Notes under the pieces: model-generated | What the model was told of the DNA's origin: nothing | Seen by the model: only the letters and a program-made list of their open reading frames with translations | Databases searched by the model: none | Assembly: GCA_003427395.1 (NCBI GenBank) | Contig: BFEA01000069.1 | Coordinates: 1,701,395 to 1,729,911 of the forward strand | Length of the DNA stretch: 28,517 nucleotides | Direction of reading: 5' to 3' | DNA from: Chara braunii | Lineage: Eukaryota; Streptophyta; Charophyceae; Charales; Characeae | Translations under genes and position numbers: made by a program | In this document: piece by piece, positions 1 through 8,170 of the stretch | Position numbering within the stretch: position 1 is the first letter of the stretch | Layout of the letters: each line of letters begins with the position of its first letter

Positions 1-41
1 TTGTTCAGTATATTTTTCTGCATAACATATGTTTTTTTCAG

Positions 42-43
<2 letters not shown>
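1..43 (-). repeat. Edge of A-tailed dispersed repeat family (copy 1, partial)
   Basis: On the minus strand this reads as a poly(A) run followed by a segment containing CATATGTTATG and then GAACAA. The same order is seen at 11690-11872 (minus strand) and 27848-27990 (plus strand): poly(A), a 20-40 base AT-rich spacer, TATGTTATG, then A-rich sequence. The window edge cuts this copy. What the family encodes or derives from is unknown. Confidence 0.5.

Positions 44-94
<51 letters not shown>
44..94. repeat. Poly(T) run of about 51 bases
   Basis: A pure T homopolymer, equivalent to a poly(A) on the minus strand. It sits between the AT-rich family module at 1-43 and a GC-rich hairpin at 109-160. 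It may be the A-tail of a retroposed sequence. The exact length is unreliable in any assembly. Confidence 0.7.
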
Positions 95-108
95 CATGGT
101 CGCGGGTT

Positions 109-160
109 GAGGACACGTCCGCGGGGTCGCGGCCTAGGCCGCGGCCGCGGACTTGTCCTC
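109..160. other. GC-rich hairpin / inverted repeat
   Basis: GAGGACACGTCCGCGG at 109-124 is repeated in reverse complement at 145-160 with one mismatch (15 of 16 positions). Inside it is the palindrome CGGCCTAGGCCG. The high GC content contrasts sharply with the adjacent T run and the trinucleotide satellite. No coding content is evident. Confidence 0.75.
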
Positions 161-196
161 GGATGGCCGCCACCGAGGGGGATTCATAGGTTGTAA

Positions 197-443
197 CCAA
201 TATAATCCTCTAAATTGATGTTGTTGTTACCAATGTTATTATAAAAACTGCCGCTGCAGCTGTCATCGTTAAAGTGCTCTGCATTGAAGCAGTTGTCTTT
301 GAACTTTTCTGCCACTGTTATCGATAAAGTCTCGTAAACGTTGTTGGAGGTGTTGCAGTTGTTGTTGTTAGCGATGTAGTCCTACAACAGAAGAGTCCTT
401 TTAGCTCGGTTTCAGTTGTCGCAATTGCTGTTGTTACTACACA

Positions 444-496
<53 letters not shown>

Positions 497-1277
497 CGCT
501 CGCTCGCTCGCTCGTAGTTGTTTGACCATCAGAGACTGTGCTGCAGTTACTTTTGTTGTTGTTGTTAGCGAAAGAGTACTGTAAACTTGGCGTTGTTGTT
601 GCTGTTGTTATCGATGTTATCCTAAAAATTGTTGTTGCAGTTGTCTTTGAACTCTGGTGCCCCTATTATCGATCTAGTCATATAAACGTTGTTGCAGTTG
701 TTGCAGCTGCTGCTACTGCTGTTACCGATGTTATCCTAAAAACAGTTGTTGCTGCACCTGCTATCGATACAGTTCCAAAAACGTTTGTGCAAGTGTTGCA
801 GCTGTTGTTGTTAGCGATATAGTCCTAGAACATAAGAGTTGTTTTAACTCGGTTGCAGCTCTTTCATCCGTTGTTACTATCTTTGAAATTATTTGCCCCT
901 CTTATCGATAAAGTCCTCTAAACATTGTTGCAGTTGCTTTTAGTGATGTAGTCGTACAAACAACTGCTGCTGTTACCGATGTTATCCTAAAAACAGTTGT
1001 TGTTGCTCCTGCTATCGATACAGTCCCAAAAACGTTGGTGTCGGTGTTGCAGTTGTTGTTGTTAGCGGTATAGTCCTATATCCTAAAAACAGTTGTTGCG
1101 GCTCCTGCCGTTGCTGCTGTTAACGGTTATCGCAGCTATTGCTGCAGCTGTCATTGATAAAGTGCTCTACATTGGAGCATCCGTCTTTGAACTCTGCTGC
1201 CCCTGTTATTGATACAGTCCCAAAAACGCTGGTGCAGTTGTTGCAGTTGTTGTTGTTAGCGATATAGTCCTATAACC
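197..1277. repeat. GTT/GCT-rich satellite with higher-order repeat, left block
   Basis: Degenerate GTTGTTGCTG sequence is punctuated every 30-90 bases by variants of CGATATAGTCC (also CGATACAGTCC, CGATGTTATCC, CGATAAAGTCC). A longer unit is visible: the anchor TTTTAACTCGGTTGCAGCTC recurs near 398 (diverged), 841, 2248, 2669 and 3119, giving a higher-order period of about 420-450 bp. ORFs in this block are low-complexity Val/Leu/Ala translations of the repeat and are not genes. The same satellite resumes at 2247 and appears in altered form at 6856-7300 and 10293-11130. Confidence 0.85.
446..514. repeat. Compound microsatellite (CT)n(GCTC)n
   Basis: About 24 CT repeats are followed by about five GCTC repeats, embedded in the satellite. 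There is no sign of function. Confidence 0.95.
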
Positions 1278-1283
1278 TAAGAA

Positions 1284-2240
1284 AACACCGAATTCATGAA
1301 AACCTTACAAAATGACAAAACCTAACATTTTTTATAGAATGAAAAAGTACAACATCAAACTATTACTTTTGACACATAAAAAAAAATATTTTTCACTGTG
1401 TCCCGAGAAAGGATGCAAAAAAACGGGCAAAAAGTCTAGCAATTCTTAAAATATGCAAGAAAATCATTTTTAGCAAAGAGTGTGTTATAGAACTGTAAAT
1501 TGTTCTTAGTAGATTGACAAAAACCAGAACGTAAATAAGACAATTTTTAAAAACTCGAATTATGTACAAAACAAAACCGTTTTACTGAATACTCGTTTAT
1601 AGAAGTATAAGTCTTTTTTTTTTTTTTTTTTTTTTTTTAATGCGGTACTTGGTAAGAACTAAAATCTGTGAAAACTAATTTATAGATCTATAAATCATAT
1701 AAGTCATTTTTTGAGCCTACTGTAAAACCCTTGTCAAAAAATATATGTTATGTAAAAAATGAATTCAAACAACTTTTGCGTCGGAAACACCTTCAAATTC
1801 TTAACCAACCACGATTTAAAATTATATATTTTAATAAAAAATAATATATTCGTCCATGTATGATATAACATATTGAAGCGAACGTATTCGTGAAAAGGAC
1901 AACATATGGCGTGTTTGGGAGACCCTCCAATACGTTCATCGTGTTGCATACCTTATAGAACTATAAATATGATTTTTTTAGATAAAGAAAAAAATGGAAT
2001 ATTTTAGTTCATGAAGAAACATTGTTTTGGAAGGTAGTGATTTTCTGTAAAAAAAACTGCTTTTCTCCTCAGCACTTCGAGTGGTTTTGAAAAAGTAGTT
2101 TTTTATTCCATTTTTCGCGGATTTTAACTTCACCTTAAATTTTGTTGATGTAGGAGACGTGAAAAACGTACTATGAGAATCTTTGAAAATTTTCGTGCAA
2201 ACCTAACAATTTGTTTTGTTAGGTTTTCACGAATCGTTTG
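1284..2240. mobile_element. Non-autonomous TIR element inserted in the satellite
   Basis: This AT-rich 957-bp block interrupts a satellite unit. Its ends are inverted repeats: ATTCATGAAAACCTTACAAA from 1292 matches the reverse complement of 2214-2234 with two mismatches over 21 bases, and the similarity continues outward imperfectly. Probable target duplication is TAAGAA (1278-1283) and TTAGAA (2241-2246). Neighbouring satellite units show the uninterrupted target as CCTAAGAGTCG. A perfect 10-bp subterminal hairpin, AACCTAACAA with TTGTTAGGTT, lies at 2200-2225. A T25 run lies at 1614-1638. I see no transposase; the only ORF (minus strand, 1734-1949) looks fortuitous. Superfamily is not assigned. 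Confidence 0.65.
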
Positions 2241-2246
2241 TTAGAA

Positions 2247-3440
2247 TCGTTTTAACTCGGCTGCAACTCTTCCATCTATTGCGGCTATCTTTGAACTTTG
2301 TTGCCCCTCTTATCGATAAAGTTCTCTAAACGCTGTTGCAGTTGCTGTTTGCGATGTAGTCCCACAAACTACTGTTGTTGTTACCGATGTTATCCTAAAA
2401 ACAGTTTTTGTTGCTCCTACTATCGATAAAGCCCCAAAAACGTTAGTGCAGGTGTTGCAGCTGCTGTTGTTAGCGATATAGTCCTATATCCTAAAAACAG
2501 TTGTTGTTGCTGCTGTTGCTGCTACTGCTGCTGCTGTCACTGATAAAGTGCTCTACACTGGAGCATTTGTCTTTGAACTTTGCTGCCCCTATTATGGATA
2601 TAGTCCCAAAAACGCTGGTGCAGGTGTTGCAGCTGCTGTTGTTAGCGATATAGTCCTATAACCTAAGAGTCGTCTTAACTCGGTTGCAGCTCTTCCATCT
2701 GCTGCTGCTATCTTTGAACTATGTTGCCCCTATTATCGATATATTCCTTTAAACGTTGTTGCAGTTGTTGTTAGCGATGTAGTCGTACAAACTACTGTTG
2801 TTGTTACCGATGCTATCCTAAAAATAGTTGTTCCTGCTCCTGATATCGATACAGTCCCAAAAACGTTGGTGCAGGTGTTGCAGCTGCTGTTGTTAGCGAT
2901 ATAGTCCTATGTCCTAAAAACAATTGTTGCTTTTCCTGCTTCTGCTACTTCTTTTACCGGTTATTGCAGCTGTTGCTGCTGCTGTCACCGATAAAGTGCT
3001 CTACATTGGAGCATTTGTCTTTGAACTTTACTGCCCTTGTTGTCGATATAGTCCCAAAAACGCTGGTGCAGGTGTTGCAGTTGCTGTTGTTAGCGATACA
3101 GTTTTTTAACCTAAGAGTCGTTTTAACTCGGCTGCAGCTCTTGCATCTGTTGTTGCTATCTTTGAACTTTGTTGCCCCTATTATCGATATAGTCCTTTAA
3201 ACGTTGTTGTAGTTGTTGCAGTTACTGTTAGCGATTTACTCGTACAAACTTCTGTTCCCGTTACCGATGTTATCCTAAAAATAGTTGTTGCCGCTGTTAC
3301 CGATGGTATCCTAAAAATTGCCGGTGTCATTGAACTATGCTAACCCTGTTATCGATATAGTCCTTTGAACACTGTTGTAGTTGTTGTAGCCGCTGTTGTT
3401 AGTGATGTAGTCCTAAAAACAGCGCGATAGTCTTATTCCA
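2247..3440. repeat. GTT/GCT-rich satellite with higher-order repeat, right block
   Basis: This continues the 197-1277 array after the inserted element. Higher-order units start near 2248, 2669 and 3119. Each carries, in order, the CTCGG anchor, TGCCCC...ATCGATATAGTCC, GATGTAGTCGTACAAAC, GATGTTATCCTAAAAA, CGATACAGTCCCAAAAACG, a GATAAAGTGCTCTACA segment and GATATAGTCCTATAACC. Units become degenerate toward 3440, where the array meets the methyltransferase pseudogene. Confidence 0.85.
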
Positions 3441-3505
3441 TTAAACTTTGTCGTTGACTGTGCTGTAAACAGCAATGGCAACTCCTTACGTTCTCTTTTT
3501 TTTGC

Positions 3506-3534
3506 CTAATCGTTTTGTTTGTTTGTTGGAACAG
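3506..3534 (+). other. Candidate branch point and 3' splice site
   Basis: CTAAT at 3506-3510, a T-rich tract and AACAG ending at 3534 form a convincing eukaryotic acceptor just before GAATTCATTGAAGC. If it is used, the ATG at 3475 and the first 20 residues of the open frame are intron sequence. The true first exon would then lie upstream, in or beyond the satellite, or be lost. Confidence 0.45.
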
Positions 3535-3987
3535 GAATTCATTGAAGCTCTCGGTGAGTACTTGGGTCCGAAGGTAGTGAGGTCACTTCTTCCATTCAAG
3601 GCGGCAGCCGACAACAACAAGAAAACCCCGGCTCAGTCTAAACTAAGGGGTTCCAAAGGACCTGTTGTTTCGCCGGAGACGTGTGTCGAGTCGACTGGTG
3701 TTTTAGAAAAGGGTTCAGGAACGAAGCCCAAGCCTCAGAAGAAGAAGCTTACAAAGCCATTAAAGTTCCCGAAAGTAAAAGGGAAAGGGAAAGTTGCAGA
3801 GGAGATCCAAGTGCCTCGTGGTCTTGTGCCACATGAACTGTCTCAGGACCTGACACGCGCCTGGGAAGAGCTTAGGAATCTCAAAGAGAAGAAAATCGAC
3901 GAAGAGTCGTTTAACTTGCCGATGAGTTGTCTCAAAAGGCCACCACTCGTTGGGAAAAAACAGGTCGTTGGAAGTCCGGGAGCCTGA
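3535..3987 (+). pseudogene. N-terminal segment of the ParB-methyltransferase fusion (frame 1)
   Basis: About 150 residues are open here. The segment starts EFIEALGEYLGPKVVRSLLP, then becomes rich in Lys, Pro and Ser with runs such as KPKPQKKKLTKPLKFPK that could serve as nuclear localisation or nucleic-acid contact. It ends in a charged helical stretch (LTRAWEELRNLKEKK). The frame breaks near an A6 run at 3955-3960; the downstream protein continues in frame 2. I recognise no family for this part. Confidence 0.55.
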
Positions 3988-4483
3988 AGAAAACCATGTC
4001 TCGGAGATAATGGACTCCACGTTTGCTCACCCCAGTGGAGATCATCTTCCATTCGTTGGCATTGTGGATCATGAGCAGGTTAAGAGCAAGTCTTATGTGG
4101 ATTTGGCAAAGTTGAAGGTTGGAGGCTATACGGTTTATGTGCTTGGAGGTGGACATTCTCGGGAAGCAAGGGAACGCCTAAGGACGATGTACCCAGATAA
4201 AGAGGATTACAACTGGAATATTTGTTTTTTCTATGTGGGCCTGACAACGGACGAAGCAAGGCAGGTCGCTCACAAGCACAACCTAGCAGCGGGCTACCAG
4301 AGAAACATGAACTTAATCGAGAAGATGAAGTGTTGGCGCAACATTTTCGAGAGGAACGGGTCTGTAAAGAGTGCAGAAGTGAAGAAGGCCTGCCTGCGGG
4401 AGCTTTGCATACCTGTTGCTCCCAAGACAATGCAAAACAACGACTCGTTGCTACAGGTCGCCATGCGACCGAAAGAGATTTGA
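3950..4483 (+). pseudogene. ParB-like domain segment (frame 2)
   Basis: This frame carries GGYTVYVLGGGHSREARERL (residues 58-77 of the frame), which resembles the ParB/Srx signature in which a strand leads into G-x-H-R-x-x-A. GGGHSREA is at 4145-4168. It is followed by NICFFYVGLTTDEARQVAHK and then HN (to 4282), the typical L-[ST]-x-E-E-A-x-x-x-A-x-x-x-N helix of this fold. In bacterial ParB relatives this domain binds CTP or cuts nucleic acid; which activity applied here is unknown. The frame ends at TGA 4481-4483. Coding resumes in the same frame, reading IFEMWQRGECKNQK, so a single CGA-to-TGA change is the simplest break. Confidence 0.65.
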
Positions 4484-5145
4484 AACCTTCAACTCCGAAT
4501 TTTTGAAATGTGGCAGAGGGGAGAGTGCAAGAACCAAAAGCTCAAACCTGTAGCGAAGAGTCAGACTCGCATTGAAGTTGATCTTGAATCAAGCGAATCT
4601 CAAGGCGGAAAAAAGAAGCGTGGAGGGAAAAGGCTCGACAAGGCGGCCGCGAAGCAACAAGAGCTGATATTCTTCAATCCCCGTGCGAAGATGAAGAACA
4701 ACAAAATCCCAATGGTGCCGGCTGACATGCCTGCACAACATTGGATCAGCATGGCCAATGTCCCGTACCGGGCCGCACGAAGCCATCATCCCTATTCTAA
4801 CAGAAGTCATATCCAAACAAATCTCTATTGATGAAATAAAATCCAAATTCAAGGTGGTGAGAAAGTTTGGGTATGTTGCAAAGCTCTTTAGCGAGGGCGT
4901 GGGCTGCAAGGACTTCAAGGAAGCAGAAAAAAAGTTTTCATTGCACACAAAGAAGGAGGTCCTCGAGACGTTCATTGGAGGTTTCGAAAAGCGAGGGAGT
5001 AAGCCGGAAGCTTTGCTCAATTACATTAAACAGGCGAAACCAGTGGAGAAGAATTGAGGAGAGGAGGATTCGGGAGGCACAAACAACCAGTCGCAATCTT
5101 CTTCAGGCGCAAGCGTTGTCAAGACCCTTTACTGACTGAACGACG
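4484..5145 (+). pseudogene. Charged linker between ParB-like and methyltransferase domains (frames 2 then 3)
   Basis: Frame 2 (4508 to about 4760) is basic, with GGKKKRGGKRLDKAAAK. It shifts to frame 3 near 4765, giving HEAIIPILTEVISKQISIDE and a Lys-rich helical stretch to VEKN, then TGA at 5055. The same frame goes on with GEEDSGGTNNQSQSSSGAS, which looks like genuine low-complexity linker, to a second TGA at 5133. A further shift to frame 1 leads into the methyltransferase. No enzymatic motif is seen. The region is about 200 residues, longer than I would expect in bacterial ParB-methyltransferase fusions. Confidence 0.5.
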
Positions 5146-5949
5146 GTGGAGCACGAGGGGTGTTCGGGGGAAGTTAAGGTGATTCTGGGTGATATGTTGC
5201 ATCTCTCCCAACTCCAGAAGGAAAAACTGCCAATATCTCTAGCTATACTTGACTTCCCTTACAGATTTTCCCACAAGGGTCATGCAGCTGATACAAAGTC
5301 GTTCTCAGAGGCCGACTTAGTAGAGGTGTTGCAAAACGTCAAGCAGGTTACCAGTACATCACTCTGGACAGTCATCGGCTTCTGCTATGTGGACATGCTT
5401 TCGTCTGTGAGGTCTGCATTTGCACGGGGCTGCAATGCCGGCCAAGAATTTTTTACCTGGAGGCTGGTGCAAGCCGAATATGAAAAATCCTGGTGGTCCC
5501 AGACTTGTCAGTGCCACAGACTCACAGAGTTCTGCGTCCTCGGGTATTACAATGTCACTGGACAACGGGAAATGACACATTACAACTTTGCCCCGACAGA
5601 TCCGCGTCACAGCTTCCAGTTGTTCGATGCCTGCACACGCAAGTATTTCCATCCAAGCGACAACACCGTATTGTGTCCCTCCTAGAAGCCCTACTCCCTC
5701 TACTCCTACTTGGTTACCAAGTTTTCTCATCCTAGCGCGACCGTTTTGGATGGCTTTTCTGGTTCGGGAACAGGTGTCATTGCCTGCATCCTATCAAACC
5801 GGAACTGTCTTGTTGTGGAAGTGAACAAGCGTTGCGCAAAGGGGATTCACATGAGGTTTCTCACCGACATCTCAAGGACGCTAGAAAGAGAAATGTCAAA
5901 ACAAGGAAAGGGGAAGGCGAAGGGGTCGCAGTTAGACGAGGAACAATAA
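5146..5949 (+). pseudogene. Beta-class DNA N4/N6 methyltransferase domain (frame 1)
   Basis: The reading frame carries KVILGDMLHL, then AILDFPYRF with the catalytic D-x-P-Y motif IV at 5251-5262. A variable region rich in Trp, Cys and His follows. Then comes a KP element (TAG-KPYSLYSYL) and motif I, VLDGFSGSGTG, with D at 5749 and GSGT to 5772, followed by NRNCLVVEVNKRCA, which matches the motif II acidic loop. The order motif IV, target region, motif I defines the beta class (M.RsrI/CcrM type, COG0863 group). The only interruption is TAG at 5683-5685, exactly where relatives have the Q of a QKP motif, so CAG-to-TAG is likely. DFPY in place of DPPY/DPPW is unusual. TAA at 5947 may be the natural stop. 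Confidence 0.8.
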
Positions 5950-6510
5950 AAGTTGGGTGAAGAAGGGATCTGTGAGGAGGCTATGACCCAACAAATGACC
6001 CATGAGACATGGCAGCCGATGTCAGGTTTCATTTGCAGGCTTGCAGAAGAAAGCAACAGTGTGGGAGAGACAAAGGGAGCTGCCAAACAGCAGGGGGCGA
6101 ACTCCTGGTACCTGCAAATCAGCAGAAGGAGACTATTGCTCCAGCTGTGGCATTTGTGGTGGTCTCGATTAATGGTGCACCTGGCGTGCTCTCTGGAGCT
6201 CCCGACTCCTCTCAGGAAGTCCGAGAGGCAGAAGATCCACAACCAACATGGAAAAAAAAGCAAGCAAATGGTTTTGGAAGGCGAGCGAGAGTAGGGGGAG
6301 ATGTCACATCGCAGGGCAATTACCCTGGAGACAGGCGAGATCACGACGATGTCTGAGAGAGAAGACCTTGCACAGAGCCAAGACTCCAGCAGGGCGACTG
6401 GAGCCGGAAGACAAACCCGCAAAAGAAAGGCGGGCAGCGAGGAGGTTGTCACCTCCCGCCATGGTGTCGTCTTGGGTTTGCGCAGCCCGGGTCGAGGTCG
6501 AGGGAAGTAA
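5950..6510 (+). pseudogene. Possible C-terminal tail of the fusion
   Basis: After TAA 5947 the same frame stays open with MTQQMTHETWQPMSGFICRL. Coding-like composition then moves to frame 3 (ANQQKETIAPAVAF; EVREAEDPQPTWKKKQ) and back to frame 1 near 6350, with GAGRQTRKRKAGSEE, a basic cluster, and LGLRSPGRGRGK before TAA at 6508. It could equally be 3' UTR or a separate small frame. The last codons fall inside the first 130-bp tandem repeat. Confidence 0.35.
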
Positions 6511-6855
6511 CATCTGCAAGATATGACTCCGTGTAAGGAAGTTTTATAGTCACGTAAGTCTGTTGCGTCTAGCCTACTGCTGTTTTCCCAGCTGCGTTGT
6601 CTTGGGTTTGTGCAGCACGGTTCAAGATCGAGGGAAGTGACCTCTTCAAGATGCGACTCCGTGTAACGAAGTTTTATAGTCCGATAAGTCTGTTGCGTCT
6701 AGCGTACTGCTGTTTCTCCGGCTGCGTTGTCTTGGGTTTGCGTAGCACGGGTCGAGGTCGAGGGAAGTGACATCTACAAGATGCGACTGCGTGTAAGGAA
6801 GTTTTATAGTCCTCTAAGTCTGTTGCGTCTAGCCTACTTCTGTTTCTCCAGCTGC
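6466..6855 (+). repeat. Three tandem copies of a 130-bp unit
   Basis: CTTGGGTTTG recurs at 6471, 6601 and 6731, exactly 130 bases apart. Each unit includes CGAGGGAAGTRA, GTTTTATAGTC, GTCTGTTGCGTCTAGC and a closing CYNGCTGC. The first copy contains the final codons and stop (AAG TAA) of the methyltransferase tail. Copies 2 and 3 keep the same frame through that part and end AAG TGA. So the unit spans the 3' end of the coding tail plus flanking satellite-like sequence. Confidence 0.9.
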
Positions 6856-7300
6856 TGCTGCTATTGCTCTCAGCCTCTCGCCACTGCTTCTAGTGTTATT
6901 ACACTATTAAATGTTGTTTTAGTCATGTAGCTCTTATCTGTCTACTCTGCTATGGTTTCTGCAGTTGTTGTAGCTACTCCCCGTGCCGCTGTTAGATTGT
7001 TAAATGTTGGACTCTTGCGGCACATCGATGATCATACTGTTCCTGCTGCTGCCCTACGGTTGTTGTTGCTGCTGTCACTGTTGTTGTTGCTGCTCTTGTT
7101 TCACTGTTATTGATGCTGTCGCGACAGATACTGTTGTCGCTCGTGTTGTCCCCTAGTCCTCTTTTAAGTGTTACAATTGCTGCTCTTGCTGCTACTGTTG
7201 CTCTGGCCGTTGCTTACTGCTACTGTTGCTCTGGCCGTTGCTTCTCCTGCTTTTGCTGCCGCATTAGCTGCTACTGTTGTTGTTGATTTTGTAAAGTCCA
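6856..7300. repeat. GCT/GTT-rich degenerate satellite, 3' flank of the pseudogene
   Basis: CTGCTGCTGCTATTGCTC and similar trinucleotide-like sequence runs to GTTGTTGTTGATTTTGTAAAGTCC. It lacks the clear higher-order unit of 197-3440 but has the same composition. ORFs across it are Leu/Val/Ala repeats and are not convincing genes; one (7168-7461) runs on into unique sequence for about 60 residues without a recognisable domain. Confidence 0.6.
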
Positions 7301-8170
7301 AAACACTTACTCGCTTAGGACAAGTTTTTGGCAAAGTCGCTAGTGTTATGAAAGACGGGGAGTTTTCTTGTGCTCCCCATCACACGGTTACCTTTCGGAA
7401 GGATAGCGAGTTGTTGTGCAGGGCCTCACCTTATCTCATTGACCGTTCATTGTTTTTGTAAACCTCACACATTGAGCTACTTCTTCAACGATCTTTGCAA
7501 TAGGAGCAACTTATGGTCATTTTCTAGCTTGGCTTGAATGTCTCTAAGTTGTTTCTAGGTTCAATGTTTACTGCAGTTTCAAAGCAGAGGAGGGGTTTTT
7601 TTTTTTTTTTAGCGGAAAAAAGATAAATTCAATTTCGCCAGCGTCTGACAACAAAAGAAAAGGGCATCAACAACAGAGGGACATTGGGCCACACAGAGCG
7701 ACCATTGCAATGATCCGCTCTGATTTGCTCTTCACATAACATGCACAATGAAAGCTTTCATAAAGGTTTGCACCAAAGAAAGATATGGAACACCAAAATC
7801 AGCGCAGTTCAAAAACTCAATGAATACTCATATTGTACAAACTAAGAGTTCAGATAATCGGCGCTCATCAGTGCATGCGGTTACCCCTCTCTCTCTCTTC
7901 TCTCTCCAGTTGCTCTCTCAATACTTGTATCGCTCTGGCTCTCTCTCTCTCTCCCCTCTCTCCCTCCCTTCCTATCTCTATCTGCTACTACTTGGATCGT
8001 AACCCTGGATATATCTGCTCTATTTCAACTGCAACTTCACCTACGGCAGCATTGGCCGCCTTCTACTTTCTCAACGCTAACTCGTGCGCCGCCACGCAGG
8101 CCCTCTGGCGCACAGCCCAAGATGTGAGGTCGCACAAGCAACCAGCAGCGCTTCCGCAACTAACGCAGGG
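7301..8170. other. Unassigned stretch with T15 and CT-rich tracts
   Basis: I recognise no gene. A T15 run lies at 7596-7610. A pyrimidine-rich CTCTCTCTT/CTCCCTCCC tract runs from about 7888 to 7975 and generates Leu/Ser-rich false ORFs. No splice-supported coding structure is visible. Confidence 0.4.

Larger units (their letters stand above)
3475..6510 (+). pseudogene. Broken ParB-like / DNA amino-methyltransferase fusion
   Basis: A single protein can be followed through several reading frames: a Lys/Pro-rich N-terminus, a ParB-like domain, a charged linker, a beta-class N4-cytosine or N6-adenine DNA methyltransferase domain, and a charged C-terminal tail. It would presumably bind and methylate DNA in the nucleus. 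ParB N-terminal domains fused upstream of such methyltransferases are known from bacteria and phages, so a transferred origin is likely. The frame changes near 3960, 4765 and 5140. In-frame stops occur at 4481 (TGA), 5055 (TGA), 5133 (TGA) and 5683 (TAG). No intron is obvious after 3535. Satellite lies on both sides. It is called a pseudogene because the breaks are numerous and scattered, although homopolymer sequencing errors could explain some of the frame changes. The catalytic specificity (C or A) cannot be told by eye. Confidence 0.75.

Noticed and set aside
2200-2246. Helitron 3' end (hairpin followed by CTRR)
   Set aside because: The hairpin exists, but there is no CTRR terminus, and the opposite end is an inverted repeat with a probable target duplication, which Helitrons lack.
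538-3200. Val/Leu/Ala-rich ORFs across the satellite (538-822, 2924-3109, 2964-3200)
   Set aside because: They are direct translations of GTT/GCT repeats, and similar frames appear wherever the repeat occurs. No start context or domain is present.
4481-5685. An alternative nuclear genetic code (TGA or TAG read as an amino acid)
   Set aside because: The locus also has frameshifts and only four such stops, and the window offers no intact gene to test reassignment. Pseudogene decay explains it more simply.
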